The notes beneath the pieces are model-generated. The model did not search any database. It was not told the origin of the DNA and was given only the letters and a program-made list of their open reading frames with translations. From Liolophura sinensis (taxonomy: Eukaryota; Mollusca; Polyplacophora; Chitonida; Chitonidae), in assembly GCF_032854445.1 (NCBI RefSeq), contig NC_088296.1, positions 26,719,448 to 26,783,447 of the forward strand: DNA of 64,000 nt, given 5' to 3'. Position 1 is the stretch's first letter; each line of letters begins with the position of its first letter. The position numbers and the translations under genes were made by a program. Of the stretch, positions 1-14,300 are shown piece by piece.

Positions 1-1212
1 ATAAAAAGATGCGTCCTGGCTTACATCACTTGGTAATTGTCTGTCATTGTAATCCCCATAAAAAGATGCGTCCTGGCTTACTTCAATTTGTAATTGTAAG
101 GATACACTGAAGCCTTAGATCACCTTGAGGTGCCCTGTTTAATTGATAATCAGTTAAATTAACACACAACATGTCAACGTGTACAAGAAATAACGTATAC
201 GTACGTACGTAAAGAAGAAATGCATTTGATAGCTAAACCCACCATGTGCTGTGATGTTTTGTGGAACATCGTTCGTAAACTCACATGATGTGTGATGGTA
301 GCATGTCACCATCGCTAATTTCTCAGTGTAAACTCGTAATCTCACAGTAGAGTGTTATGGAGGCATATCAGTTTTGCTCCACACTGACAGTGTTGTAATG
401 GTTTTTGCGCCGTATTTTCTGTGTTACGTAAACAACAATGCGCACCAATGGTTTCACTACTGTGATATTTCTTTCATAAAAAATTACTATGAGCGATAAT
501 GGTTTTTAGCAGTACGATCATTACCGTACGAGCTACACTGATGAAACGTACCATTTTAAAGTTCATCTTGGCCAAGAGACCCGTGGAGAGGAGAAAGGGC
601 AGAAACCGTGTGTTATTCCGTACCGTCTGCCCCAGACCCGCATGTAGCGTGCAGACCCTTACACCAAGTGGCCTAGATTCTGTATCGCGTAGGCCGCGTG
701 CTCGTACAATTTGTTTCCATTCATTGCCTTTGGCATTAGTAATGTTCGTTTTAGGCTAATTAGGTCAAACTGCCGGTTTACATAAGCTGCGGTTTTTCTA
801 ACTTGCGCTTGGACGACACCATAACCCTTTACAATCCGTTTCACAAGAGGAAATACGGCTGCGTACTCGCACGCGTTTCGTCCAGTTCCGTCAGTTGAAG
901 TAGTTCAAATTAGTTCCGTCATTTGAAGATCGTTTTAGTACCATCAGTTGGTGAAGATCACTTTACTACCGTCAGTTGAAGGAGAACACTTTACTACCGT
1001 CAGTTGAAGGAGATCACTTTAGTATTGTCAGTTGAAGGAGATCACTTTAGTATTGTCAGTTGAAGGATATCACAATAGTGCAGTCAATTGAGGGAGTTCA
1101 CAGCTCCGAGGCAGGTACAGCTTTCTGTTTTCTGAACCAGTATAGGACCTGTTGAGTATGACTCTCGCCTGTGTGCGTGTGTTTGGGATCAACAATATCT
1201 GGTGTCGTTGGT
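1..1212. other. upstream DNA with short repeats, no gene seen
   Basis: Positions 1-84 hold two copies of a motif containing AAAAAGATGCGTCCTGGCTT about 56 bp apart. From about 887 to 1102 there are some seven degenerate copies of a 28-bp unit containing GTCAGTTGAAGGAGATCAC. I see no coding exon or promoter element I would defend in the rest. Confidence 0.6.
887..1102. repeat. 28-bp tandem array, about 7 degenerate copies
   Basis: The unit contains GTCAGTTGAAGGAGATCAC followed by TTTAGTATT. Copies are most alike at 980-1070 and decay on both sides. Confidence 0.75.
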
Positions 1213-1555
1213 ATGTAAGCTTGGGGTTTAAAGTCGTAATTAACAATGTTTCATTGTTATGACGACGCGGAGTGTACATATATTGTGTCTTCTTTTTGAC
1301 CGGGCATGTCCAAGCTAACAAAGGGCTGCCGTCACTGAACTACCATGCCGAAGACACCAGTTATGATGCCCCACCCTGTCACATTATACTGACACCGCGC
1401 CAACCAGTCATGTTTTCTTGCTCTAACCTCTCTGTGTTGAGCGTCTAGCGGGGCAGCAGCAAGTGTCATTTCTAAAGCTTTTTTGGCGTGGTTCGATCAG
1501 AGCTCCTGACCTCGAGGTGTACGCTCCAACCATTAGGCCAACGGAGCGGTGTAGA
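1213..1555 (-). mobile_element. tRNA-derived SINE, family 2, minus strand
   Basis: Read on the minus strand, a tRNA-like head near 1500-1555 shows a box A-like TGGCCTAATGG and a box B-like GATCGAACC. The body and a tail matching TTGTTAAGTACGACG-type sequence follow at 1217-1265. The body resembles sequence at 9315-9625, 50005-50360 and 51888-52215. Not autonomous and carries no ORF. Confidence 0.72.
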
Positions 1556-1632
1556 AAATTGGAGGGCTAAGACACTATGCTTAACTCAGTTTCCACTTAT
1601 CTGCTTGTTCTATTTGATTTAGAATGATCTAG

Positions 1633-1634
<2 letters not shown>

Positions 1635-1695
<61 letters not shown>
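1635..1695. repeat. (TA)n microsatellite
   Basis: About 60 bp of nearly perfect TA repeat ending TATTATATAA, about 220 bp upstream of the exon 1 acceptor. Confidence 0.95.
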
Positions 1696-1699
<4 letters not shown>

Positions 1700-1917
1700 A
1701 CACTCACTCAGGTGTTCATGTATAACTTTTGTCTTGACAAACGCTTTTTGTGTATTGTATTCTACGTAAATCCTGATAGCCATTCCTTTACCCCGAATCC
1801 AAACAAGGTTTTACCCACCTGACGGCTTTTGCATTACCGTACGTTTGTACTTCCATACAAACAGTTAATCACATTTTATGTACCGACCACTCAATTTTTT
1901 ACAGTTTTGTTTTGCAG

Positions 1918-2322
1918 AAATTCACCAATTTCAGAACTGTTATACTCTGGACGGAAGCCGAAACATTTAGACTCAAGATGGCCGAATCCATGATACAACT
2001 TCACTGGGCGGATTACGCCATGTTTGCAGCACTCCTGGCCGTATCCATCGGTATCGGAATATACCACGCATGCGCGGGGTCCAAGCAGAGAACCACTTCC
2101 GAATATTTGGTTGCTAACCGGAAGATGTCGGTGCTTCCGGTATCCTTTTCGTACGTGGTGACGTTTATGTCCTCTGTATTCATGTTGGGATTCCCGGCAG
2201 AAATGTACCTCTATGGCTGTACTTACATCTTCAACTTCGTCTCCATCATTATCTCCAACACAATGATCGTCACCATTTTGGTACCCCTCTTTCATCCGCT
2301 CCAGCTGACCAGTTCATATGAG
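1918..2322 (+). CDS. SLC5A8-like: SLC5 exon 1 (5' UTR 1918-1977, coding 1978-2322)
   Basis: The exon opens after a pyrimidine-rich acceptor ending TTTTGCAG at 1917, so an upstream untranslated exon is likely outside or within the first 1.9 kb. The reading frame is open back to 1918, but the ATG at 1978 has a strong context and gives the family N-terminus. It encodes residues 1-115, including TSEYLVANRKMSVLPVSFSY, and ends TSSYE in phase 0 at donor AG|GTATTT. Confidence 0.9.
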
Positions 2323-5300
2323 GTATTTACTATTTAATTGTCTATTTTTGCATGTATTTCCGGCTGTACTTGGGAAGGTTTGCCAGCAACCTTCGGGTGG
2401 CCGTGGGTTTCCCCCGGGTTCTGTCCGGTTTCCACCTGCCATAATGCTGGCGGCCGTCGGATAAGTGAAATATTCTTGAGTACGGCGTAAAACACCAACC
2501 AAATAAATGAATTTGCATGTACAAATGGTATTTTATTTCATATGTGTCGCATACAGTCACATACAGAATCTTGACTTCGAATGTTGGCAGTTAACATTTT
2601 TGGACCATTCTCCTATTGTAGATCAGACGAATAGAGGGCGCAAGTAACTGTCTTATGTCCTTGAAATCTATACCAAGGTCAACGAAACACACAACTGTTT
2701 TTCTGCATTACTTTTACTATGGTACACCTGATACAGGTTTGATGAAAATTTGGTGAAAAATGTGGTTAACCTAGAAGGCCCAACACCTGGCCAATTTCCA
2801 CCGAGAGGCAATATCTGACTTATTAAGCAGCGAAAAGAAATAAATGAAAAAGAAAATAAAAAAATAAAAAGCTCAAGTAACACGTGGTTTTTACCGCCCG
2901 GCTACCCCATTCATTAGAAGACAGGCTGATCGCTTTATCATTGCTAGTGAGTCCTCACTGAATCTTGTTCACGTGTTCGACACATAATTAATGTTTAACG
3001 ATGTGAGGAGAGTAATCGTATTTCAGAGTAGCGTGTTTGAGCGTCTGATCAGGTCATCAGTCAAAACATGCTAGTTGGGGGTAACGGACATTTGATTACA
3101 ATTTTATTTGGTTTTTCATGGAATTTATGATTGCCTCTTTAAGGTGGGAGAGAGGAGAGTAAGGTTGAGGTGAAGCCTCTTTAAGGTGGGAGAGAAGAGA
3201 GTGGTGTTGAGGTGAAGCCTCTTTAAGGTGGGAGAGAAGAGAGTAATGTTGAGGTGAAGCCTCTTTAAGGTGGGAGAGAGGAGAGTAAGGTTGAGGTGAA
3301 GCCTCTTTAAGGTGGGAGAGAAGAGAGTAGTGTTGAGGTGAAGCCTCTTTAAGGTGGGAGAGAAGAGAGTAATGTTGAGGTGAAGCCTCTTTAAGGTGGG
3401 AGAGAGGAGAGTAAGGTTGAGGTGAAGCCTCTTTAAGGTGGGAGAGAAGAGAGTAGTGTTGAGGTGAAGCCTCTTTAAGGTGGGAGAGAAGAGAGTAATG
3501 TTGAGGTGAAGCCTCTTTAAGCTGGGAGAGAAGAGAGTAATGTTGAGGTGAAGCCTCTTTAAGGTGGGAGAGAGGAGAGTAAGGTTGAGGTGAAGCCTCT
3601 TTAAGGTGGGAGAGAAGAGAGTAATGTTGAGGTGAAGCCTCTTTAAGGTGGGAGAGAGGAGAGTAAGGTTGAGGTGAAGCCTCTTTAAGGTGGGAGAGAA
3701 GAGAGTAGTGTTGAGGTGAAGCCTCTTTAAGGTGGGAGAGAAGAGAGTAATGTTGAGGTGAAGCCTCTTTAATGTGGGAGAGAAGAGAGTAATGTTGAGG
3801 TGAAGCCTCTTTAAGCTGGGAGAGAAGAGAGTAAGGTTGAGGTGAAGCCTCTTTAAGGTGGGAGAGAAGAGAGTAGTGTTGAGGTGAAGCCTCTTTAAGG
3901 TGGGAGAGAAGAGAGTAATGTTGAGGTGAAGCCTCTTTAAGGTGGGAGAGAGGAGAGTAAGGTTGAGGTGAAGCCTCTTTAAGGTGGGAGAGAAGAGAGT
4001 AAGGTTGAGGTGAAGCCTCTTTAAGGTGGGAGAGAAGAGAGTAAGGTTGAGGTGAAGCCTCTTTAAGGTGGGAGAGAGGAGAGTAAGGTTGAGGTGAAGC
4101 CTCTTTAAGGTGGGAGAGAAGAGAGTAGTGTTGAGGTGAAGCCTCTTTAAGGTGGGAGAGAAGAGAGTAAGGTTGAGGTGAAGCCTCTTTAAGGTGGGAG
4201 AGAGGAGAGTAATGTTGAGGTGAAGCCTCTTTAAGGTGGGAGAGAAGAGAGTAGTGTTGAGGTGAAGCCTCTTTAAGGTGGGAGAGAGGAGAGTAAGGTT
4301 GAGGTGAAGCCTCTTTAAGGTGGGAGAGAAGAGAGTAGTGTTGAGGTGAAGCCTCTTTAAGGTGGGAGAGAAGAGAGTAATGTTGAGGTGAAGCCTCTTT
4401 AAGGTGGGAGAGAGGAGAGTAAGGTTGAGGTGAAGCCTCTTTAAGGTGGGAGAGAAGAGAGTAATGTTGAGGTGAAGCCTCTTTAAGGTGGGAGAGAGGA
4501 GAGTAAGGTTGAGGTGAAGCCTCTTTAATGTGGGAGAGAAGAGAGTAGTGTTGAGGTGAAGCCTCTTTAAGGTGGGAGAGAAGAGAGTAGTGTTGAGGTG
4601 AAGCTGCGCAAAAATGGTAGAACATCGGTAAATGAACAAAAGTATTTTGACAATATCCGTAGAAAATAATAGGAAACAACGTATTCAGTCTTGGCCTTCA
4701 ATATTTCAGCATTAGCTCTTTGCCGTTTTCAAGAAGTACCTGTCCGTGCAGTCACTGTTCCTGCTGTTTTTGTATAAAACTTTTGCGTAGATGTTTTGGA
4801 CGTAGTGGTGGTAGATGCTAGTGTGCAATGCTCCAGCTAGCTAGAAGACTGTTGCCACGAGCTAACGGAAGTGGCAGAGCATGTTGTCGGTGAAAAAAAA
4901 ATGGCACGTCTATCAGAGCTTTAATTCTGCCACATGGAACATGGAATGCTAAACTAACTACGAGTTTTCTTGGTACTTCTGACTGCAGATGAGTTGAGTT
5001 GGTTCACCGACCTTTTCGTTCGACACAGTTTAGCCACTGTAAACTACATGTAAAGAGCTGTAAAATAGGATCCTGGGTCATATATATATATATCCCACAT
5101 GCGCATTCGCAGATGCTGTAATTGCTAACCGACTAGCTGCTCACCCGCTGGTAAGGTATCCGTGTAGGTATACATGTAGCCATATTTCGACCATTGGTAT
5201 TGAGAATTTTGCTGGGCGCAAAAAACTTGCGGAATACAATTGATTTCTGCTCACGTTTTCTTATCTTGCCATCTTCGCAGCACAGTTGCAGTGTATAAAA

Positions 5301-8300
5301 GCTGAATTTTGTAATTCTGCAGTATAAACACTAACATTATTGGTACAGTACTGGCGTAGTGGATTTTACGATGAAAACAGGTGCTTTTGCGACACCTTAT
5401 TTTTATGTGATGACAGGTGTCATTAGAGACAGGGCATATATGAGCAAACGAGTCCCCCCCCCCCCCGATATAAACATCTGGCTAACTTGAACGACCAGTA
5501 ATAAGTAAAGTTATGCTAGCAAAGAACGTGTCTTCTCCAGCTCGTACCCTCGATACAAAATTTTCACCCGAACTCCACAGTAGCTATAGTCTATTTCGTT
5601 CAGAGGGTTGCCTATATTTAGCTGTTCAGCTGTTAAATCAGTCATACTCACGCCTATATTTAGCTGTTCAGCCTTAAAATCAGTCATACTCACGCCTATA
5701 TTTAGCTGTTCAGCTGTTAAATCAGTCATACTCACGCCCATATTTAGTCGTACAGCCTTAAAATCAGTCATACTCACGCCTATATTTAGCTGTTCAGCCT
5801 TAAAATCAGTCATACTCACGCCTATATTTAGCTGTTCAGCTGTTAAATCAGTCATACTCACGCCTATATTTAGCTGTTCAGCTGTTAAATCAGTCATACT
5901 CACGCCTATATTTAGCTGTTCAGCTGTTAAATCAGTTACACTCACGCCTATATTTAGCTGTTCAGCCTTAAAATCAGTCGTACTCACGCCTATATTTAGC
6001 TGTTCAGCTGTTAAATCAGTCATACTCACGCCTATATTTAGCTGTTCAGCTTTAAACTCAGTCATACTCACGCCTATATTTAGCTGTTCAGCTGTTAAAT
6101 CAGTCACACTCACGCCTATATTTAGCTGTTCAGTCTTAAAATCAGTCATACTCACGCCTATATTTAGCTGTACAGATGTAAACTCAGTCATACTCACTAC
6201 CAAAATACCCTTTAGTCGATGACACGTAACAACATAAGCTCTGCGCATTGATAGATTGCACGTCCATATGATTGCAGGAAAATGAAGTTAGAACTCTTTT
6301 TCTGATTGATAATATTAAAGTTCAGAAGCTCGACGGCAAGAGCCCATTGCCTCGGGTGACGTCACAAGTATTCAAAAACCAGTTCTTGACGTCGACACTG
6401 AGCATGTGCAGTTTAACATTACGAATTAGAAAAAGTGTTCTAACTTGATTTTCTTTGGACATCCAACATATCCACGTGTAGAGCTTGTGTTGTGACGTGT
6501 CACTGATTAAAGGCAATATTGATAGCGAGTATGACAGATTGTACAGAGAGCTGAATATAGGCGACTCTCGAAAAGAAATACACTATAAACCCTTTGATTT
6601 ATTTAAGAGGATTCATAAGGCATGGCTAATTATGGAATCTCTTTTGTAATAGACAATGTAGATATAGGAAATTACATGTATTCCGAATTAAGACTTTCTT
6701 CATTGTTGTTTTTGTATTTCAATACCAATAAATTTAGGTCTAGCGAATGACCAGATGACAATAACATAAGTGACTAAACGACTAAGATACAAGATCTTTA
6801 CAAAGGCTTTACAGTTCCTGACTGTAAATAGCTACAGGAAAAATTACCTCTAATCCTGGATACGAAAAGAGAAACACTTGACAATGTAATTCAAATATTT
6901 ATATTATGAAATGTAACATATATTATTCGGTATTTTATTGCGGCTGAATGCAATATGAATAAAATTTCGTCATGCTACGGCGGGTTTTATTTTGTACATG
7001 TACATAACTAGCAAAAACAAACCAGACCTTAACAAACCGCCTCGCAAACCACGAGATAAACGTTCTCTTGGCGTCATTGGTGACACCCAAGGCTAACTTG
7101 TAAGATATTAATGATAGGTCGTGGTTAGGACAGTTATAAAATACAGCTACAATACTTCGCGTCACTTCATTAATCCTACAAAACGTTATCGTCTCCATCT
7201 CTGTGCCTGACTAGTTAATTTTCTTTTTTTTTTGTCACTTAAAATGAAACTGTGATGAACTTCAAATACAAATTTACGATGCTTGATCTTGTAGCATTTT
7301 CTAGTTGACTGATTTTGTCTTGAAGAATGCTTGCTGTTTAATTGCATGTATCTACTGTAGAAATCCGGTACAGTATAAATCATTCTGACTGGCATACGTT
7401 TAGCCGTTAAGTGGGTTTCTTACAATCGTGTTTCCGCGGAGCATCAAACAAAGGTGGTGAAGGTTCATGTATCTGTGTGCAGTGGCGTGTGAAATAATAC
7501 CTGGTCAGGTATCTACCTTTACGTTGCCAGGTATATACCTCTACCTGGCGAGGAATCTGTCTTTACCTGGCCAGGTATCTACCTCACCTATTTTAAGTTA
7601 ACATTCTTGCTCCGGCTTTGAAAATACACATTTTTTTCTCAAAAGGATGGTGTGCTTCGTTGTAAGTAGAATACCTCGTCGTAGTGTACTTGCATATCTA
7701 CAGATAGCTCACGTATTCGTGGTAGGTTTACCGTGGCGAGAGTCTTGTGTACGGTAACCTTCTGTCGCATAGAAAAGTTGTGTTTTCAACGCCTTAGGGT
7801 GAAACAGATTTGTAAACCTACGTCGTGGAGTGTAATGTACCGGATATAAGCTCTGCGGACAACAGCCCCGCGAATAATATCCCTGCGGATATGTTTCGAG
7901 GTTACACAACATTGTAAAACGTCCAGCTTTTTTTTAAAAATAAGAACATATTTATTTACTTATTTATTTGACTGAAGTTTGTACTTAAGAGTATTTCACT
8001 AATACGGCGGCGACCAACGAGAGCGTACAACAAATATTCAACAAATAATATACAACAAACGAGAACAAATATTCTGCACAAGATTAACATAGCGTGGGCA
8101 ACCTAGCAACATAGCGTGGGCAACATAGCAACATAGCATGGGAAACATAGCAACATAGCACGGGCAACATAGCAACATAGCATGGCAAACATAGCAACAT
8201 AGCATGGGCCATTGCCATTTGTAGAACTCCGTGTGCATCTTGTGATGTGTTAGAAAGGATACTCTTGCAAACGCCCGTATGCAATTCACGTGTTATGCCG

Positions 8301-11300
8301 TCTTCTGCAGGAGTAAGAATTATGCGGACTATTTACGGTAATTAAACCTTTCCAAATAACTTTGACAATACCAGTATTTATTTTTGCTGTGTGAAGTTTC
8401 TGTGTAGTGATGTCTCAAACGTTTTTGTTTTTCGGCCGGTGAGATACAAGATTTCTCAAACAAGCAAACCGTGCACATTGGTCAGGCATAGAGGTCAGGT
8501 GTGAAGAAAGCGCTGCATGTCACAGATGTGACAAATGTTACGAAAGACTATCGCGCATAAACCCACTTTCATCTCTCCCTTACATTGATGTGTCTTGGAA
8601 CAATGCCAGAGGTTGTCTGTAAATCGACATAATCTCGATAATTTATCCTGGTCTCTATGGTAACTAAGTGTACGTGGATTTGTCGGACTCGACCATGTCG
8701 CAGCGGGAGTCCGGTATTCAAAACTCGGTTATGAAATCACTATGAACAAGTTTTGTGTATCTTAGCGGGATGTCTTGCTGACAGTCAGGGGTAGGGGAGG
8801 TTGGGAGCGAGGGTTGGGTTTGTTTGTGGAGGGGGGCGTTGGGGACTAGAGCATACCTTACATCAACACACCGTAACGAATCGCTGCGTAGTATTTGTTG
8901 TATAAGCTGCTTATGTAAGCTAGAAGTGTTACAGAACATACAGACTCGTGCTATAGGCGTCTCCGTAAATGTGAGGGCGTTCACACACAAAACACACAAA
9001 ATACAACAAATCACCAAAACAAGTAAAAGAGTCTACAATGACAGTTTATGATTATAGTGTTTACAGAATGCTAACAAATATAATTTCAAAGATCATTGAA
9101 ATGCCAGTAAACAAGAATGCCGTAACCCTCTTTACTGGCAGAAATGCAGGGCAATGTCCTCTTTAGAATGGAAGTGAGCTGCACGTGAACCTGCTTCGTG
9201 GTTGCTATGCTCGAGCTCTGGACAAAGCAAGGTGTTCAAAACAGGCTTGGCTCACTGACAAATGTGAAAAACAATGTGTAGATAAAACTGTTCGTTTTAA
9301 ATATATGTATGTATACTTGGGGTTTTACGACGTACTTAACAATTTTTCGGTCATGTGACGACGAGGGGTCATTAGGTAGGTATATATACACTGCGTTTTC
9401 TTGTGGCAGGGCGAGGCCATGCCGCCAAGGTGCAGCCGCCACTGAAGTATCATGTCGAACATACCAGACACCACTCATCAGTCACATTATGCTTACACCA
9501 AGTCAACCAGTCCTGTTTCGTCGCTCTAATATCTCAGGGCTGAACGTCAAGAGATGTAGTAGGCTAATAAGTATCATTTTTAAACTCTTTGGGTGTGGCT
9601 CGACCGAGGTTTGATCCCATGTTCTGCCGGACCTCCATGGCCTACTGGTTAGCGTGGCCAGCACAGAAGTACAGGAGCCTTTTACCAATGCGGTGACCAT
9701 GATTTCAAGTCCAACTCATGTTGGCTTCATCTCCATTCGTATGTGGGAAGGGCTAGTAGCAACCTGTGGATTTTCCTGGTTTTCCTCCGGTTTCTGACCG
9801 GTTTCCTCTCACATAATGTTAACACCATTCAAACAAACAAACAAACAAACAAACAAACAAATAAAACAATAAATGTAATTAATTTGTGTGAATGGATAGC
9901 ATTATTAATTAACAGGTACAGATACTTCCAGTTAATCAGAGAAAATCCTACGAACTGCTGTCAATTGATATATACGCCCCCTAGCACCATGACTTATGAA
10001 GAATTAAATGGCAAAAATGCAGTGATATTATTGCAGTGTACATATTAGATGCCACTGGTCTAGAGACAAATATCAGAATGGATACTTGCTCCAAATTATT
10101 TTCCAATTATTAAGATTACGAGGGCCAACAAGGGCAACCAGCGTATGCCACTACTCCTAACACACCAATACCAAGGCGACGCAAGTATTTATGTCGTCTC
10201 TGTGGGAACATTACGGTAGCCATTTTTATGATTAGTCGCTTTTTTGACGGTAATGTTTAGCGTTTTTAACATTGCGCCAGATTTATGTTGAGATAAAAAG
10301 CATCAGGAATTTTCCTTATGGCCTATCCTCCACTCTGTTCATCCGTGCAATGTTTCAGTTAGAGGAATGTGCCTCGTGTTTATGGTTAATGCTAGAGTAT
10401 TGGACAAAACACAACATTTCGACATAGCTTCAACGTTAGATATTTTGACAAACCGTTTCTGTAAATCACAGCTACAGATTAGATACGCCAGTATGTACAG
10501 CACATTTAGACGTAAGTCAGTGTAGACAACTTCAAAATGCTTTTAAATAGAACTGGGGCCTCCGTGGCTCAGTTGGTTAGCGCGGTAAAGTAGCGTAATG
10601 ACCCAGAAGTCTCTCACCAATGCGGTCGCTGTGAGCTCAAGTCCAGCTCACGCTGGTTTCCTCTCTGGCCGTACGTGGGAAGGTCTCTCAGCAACCTGCG
10701 GATGGTCGTGGATTTCCCCCAGTCTCTGCCCGGTTTCCACCCACCATAATGCTGGCCGCCGTCGAATTAGTGAAATATTCTTGAGTACGACGTAAAACAC
10801 CAGTCAAATAAATAAATAAACAAATCTAAATCGAACCGAACTACGTACAACTGCCCTCATAATCAGGGAATAATCAATGAATATTGAATTTCCGACACTG
10901 AAATAGCGCGAGACGAGTGAACATATTGACCCGTGATGATGATGGTGGCAGTTGCTTTCGAAACAATAATCGGGCTAAAATTTTAAAAAGCTACCTTGTG
11001 GTAGTGAGTACTGAACTCGTGAACCTACTGTGCATTTTTATTTTTAGCTGTTCACTTCATGTAAGGGTATTCTAACAAGCCAGCCTTTCACATCTGGTAG
11101 CTCAGTTGGTAGAGCGATTGGGTTAGACATCCAGAGTGGTGAGCTCGAGTCTCACTGGAGGCAGTAAATTTACTGTTCTCGGGATTTTTTTTGTCGGAAC
11201 TTCATTGTGTATTGGGGGTCCTCCGTGGCTCAGTTGGTTATCGCGCTAGCGCAGCGTAATGACTCAGGAGCCTCTCACCAATGCGGTCGCTGTGAGATCA

Positions 11301-14300
11301 AGTCCAGCTCATGCTGGCTTCCTCTCCGGCCGTACGTGGGAAGGTCCTCAGCAACCTGCGTGTGTTCGTGGGTTTCCCCCGGGCTCTGCCCGGTTTTCAC
11401 CATAATTCAGGCCGCCGTCGTCCAAGTGAAATGTTCTTGAGCACGGCGTAAAACACCAATCAAATACATAAATAAAATGAATATGTATTGGACTGCATTC
11501 TTGTACATAAACTAAGCATGTGTATTATTTCCGGTGTTGTTATGATGATTTGGGAAGATGTTTTGAGCTTTGTCACCTCTTAAATTCAAAGAATGACGAC
11601 AACAGAAGAGCTAGAGGAACTCAGTGTACTTCCTCGATATTTCGACCCACGTCTGTAAAGACATTCTGCACCATTACTTAGGTGTTACAGTCTAACATGC
11701 AGTTAGCGGATTGAGGTCTGTTCCTTAAAACCTGTTGTTTATGTTTTCCAGTATTTAGAGAAGCGGTTTGACTCTGTGGCTGTCAGAAAGATGGGCGCGG
11801 TGTTTGGGATGCTCTTAAACGTAAGTACCTGATGGCTTTCTTATTTTACACTTTCCCTCACCCCCAACGTCAATGGACCCTGGATAAGGTTAAGCCCAGG
11901 ATTAGAATTAACTTTAAAAATGTTGACTGTACTAAATTTCTGATTAATACTTGACATTTCCCATAATCTCAACACAGCGAGTAGCTGTAGCGTGTAATGA
12001 CAAACACGAAAATTGGTGTTTAAAATCAAACGTAAAGTCAGGCATACGATCTGAAATTAAGATTAGGCTAAGCTTTTTGATCCAGGAACCTTTTTTGACG
12101 CAGAAACTATTTTACTTTTTACCTTTTTTGACTTGAGATAAAAGGTGTTGTGGTTCTAAGCAGAAATCTTCATGACCTATTTGTGACAAAGACTTCAATA
12201 CTTTGTGGTAAAGGCCTCCATGATTTGTGGTAAAGACCTCCATACTCTGTGGTACAGACTTTCGTGCTTTATGGCATGAACTTCCAATCTTTGTGGTAAA
12301 GACTTCCATGATTTTTGGTAAAGGCTTCCATGATTTGTGGTAAAGACTTTCGTCCTTTGTGGTAAGGACTTTCATGATTTGTGGTAAAAACTTCCGTGCT
12401 TTGTGGTAAAGACTTTCGTCCTTTGTGGTAAAGACTTTCGTGCTCTGTGGTAAAGACTTCCATGATTTGTGGTAAAGACTTTCATGATTTGTGTTAAAAA
12501 CTTTCATGATTTGTGGTAAAGACTTCCGTGGTCTGTGGAAAAGACGTCCGTGCTCTGTGGTAAAGACTTCCGTGCTTTATGGTAAAGACTTCCATGCTCT
12601 ATATTAAAGAGTTCCGTGCTTTGTGGTATGAACTTCCGTGTTTTGTGGTATGAACTTCCATGTTTTGTGGTAAAGACTTTCGTGTTTTGCGATAAAGACT
12701 TCAATGGTTTGTGGTAAAGACTTTCGTATTTTGACGTAAAGACTTCTATGCTTTGTGGTAAAGGCTTCTATGCTTTGTAGTAAAGACTTCCGTGTATTGT
12801 GGTAAAGATTTCTGTGCTTTGTGGTGAAGACCTCCGGGCTTTGTGGAAAAGAATTTAATGTTTTTTGGTAAAGACTTCCATGTTTTGTGGTAAAGACTTC
12901 CGTGCTTTCTGGAAACTTGTAAAAACCTCCATGCACGGTTGGCGACAAAAGCACCCATAGATATTGGTAACTGCCTCTGATGTTAGTTTTCAAAGCCTCG
13001 AAGATTTTGTTAAAACCTTCATGTGTTGTGAGAATAACGTCCAAGGTTATGATGTTATTGCTAAAAATCATCGATTTTATTAAAAACCTTCAAGACTATT
13101 GATGAATATTCTGTCATAAAAAAATCGCCATGAGTTGTGGTTGTCAAAGACTTTTGACCAAGTTATTGTTAAAAACCAGGTATTTGCTGGTTGAAAACAC
13201 ATGAAATATGCAGTAAAAACCTGCAAAGATATAAGTAAAACAAACTTCATGCTTTGTATTAGAAATATTCAAATTTTTTGGTAAACATATCTCTAAGGTT
13301 GTCGTTGATAGCTTTCAGTGGCTTTGGTGAAACATTCAAGATTGTTGGTTAAAACTGGAATTGTTCAGAAGCCTGCTTTGTGGTAAAAACTTAATAGTTT
13401 CTAGTTAACAGGTAGAGTGCAAAATTCATGCTTTGTGCTATAAAGTTAAGAGTTCCTAGTGAAAGGCTTGAGGTAAAAACTAAAAAGGCTTTAGTTAAAA
13501 CCGGATAAGGCTTTAGGTAAAAAGTCACGTGCGTAACAAATAAAATGAGGCTGTATATAGGAGATAACCAGGTAAGAAATTCACCAGGGGCTGTATAGCG
13601 AGATGACCAGGTAACAAATTCACATGGGGCTGTATACCGAGATGACCAAGTAAGAAATTCACCTGGGGCTGTATAACGAGGTGACCAGATAACAAATTCA
13701 CCCGGGGTAGTATACCGAGGTGACCAGGTAACAAATGCAAATGAGGCTGTATAGCGAGATGACCAGGTAACAAATTCACCCGGGGTTGTATAACCAGATG
13801 ATCAGGTGAAAAATTCACATGGGGCTGTATAGCGAGATGACCAGGAAAGAAATTCACCTGGGGTTGTATAACGAGATGCATTTATTTATTTGATTGATGT
13901 TTTACCCCGTACTCAAGAATATTTCACTTCTACGACGGCGGCCAGCATTATGGTGGGAGGAAACCGGACAGAGCAAGGGGAAGCTAGAGCTATCCGAAGG
14001 TTGCTGGAGACCTTCTCACTTACGAGCGGAGAGGAAGCCAGCATGGACTTGATCTCACAGCGACAGCATTTATGAGAGGCTTCTGGGTCCTTTGGCTGCG
14101 CCAGCGCGCTAGCCAACTGAGCTCCCCTACCAGCCCCCCCCCCCCCCCCACCCCCCCACCCCACTCCTTCGAGATGATAACGAGATGGCCAGGTAACAAA
14201 TTGACCTGGGGTTGTATAGACACTTCGTTTACAGTTACCTTCCTCCATGGGTAAGTTGTTGGTAGACCCATACTTGTTGTTGTATTAGTTATTTGTAGAG

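Noticed and set aside
499-844. Short overlapping ORFs at 499-759 and 659-844 as a small upstream gene
   Set aside because: They are on opposite strands, with no domain, no splice context and no conservation that I can judge; expected by chance.
3096-4679. Minus-strand ORFs of 504 and 527 codons made of 14-residue repeats
   Set aside because: They are the 42-bp array read in two frames. The period is a multiple of three with no stop in the unit, and both frames are equally open, which a real protein would not require.
5608-6222. Open frames on both strands of about 200-245 codons
   Set aside because: The 42-bp array is open on both strands by the same period effect; there is no coding evidence.
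11092-11168. Functional tRNA gene
   Set aside because: Box A is perfect, but the T-arm and acceptor stem do not pair well; it is kept only as a tRNA-like relic.
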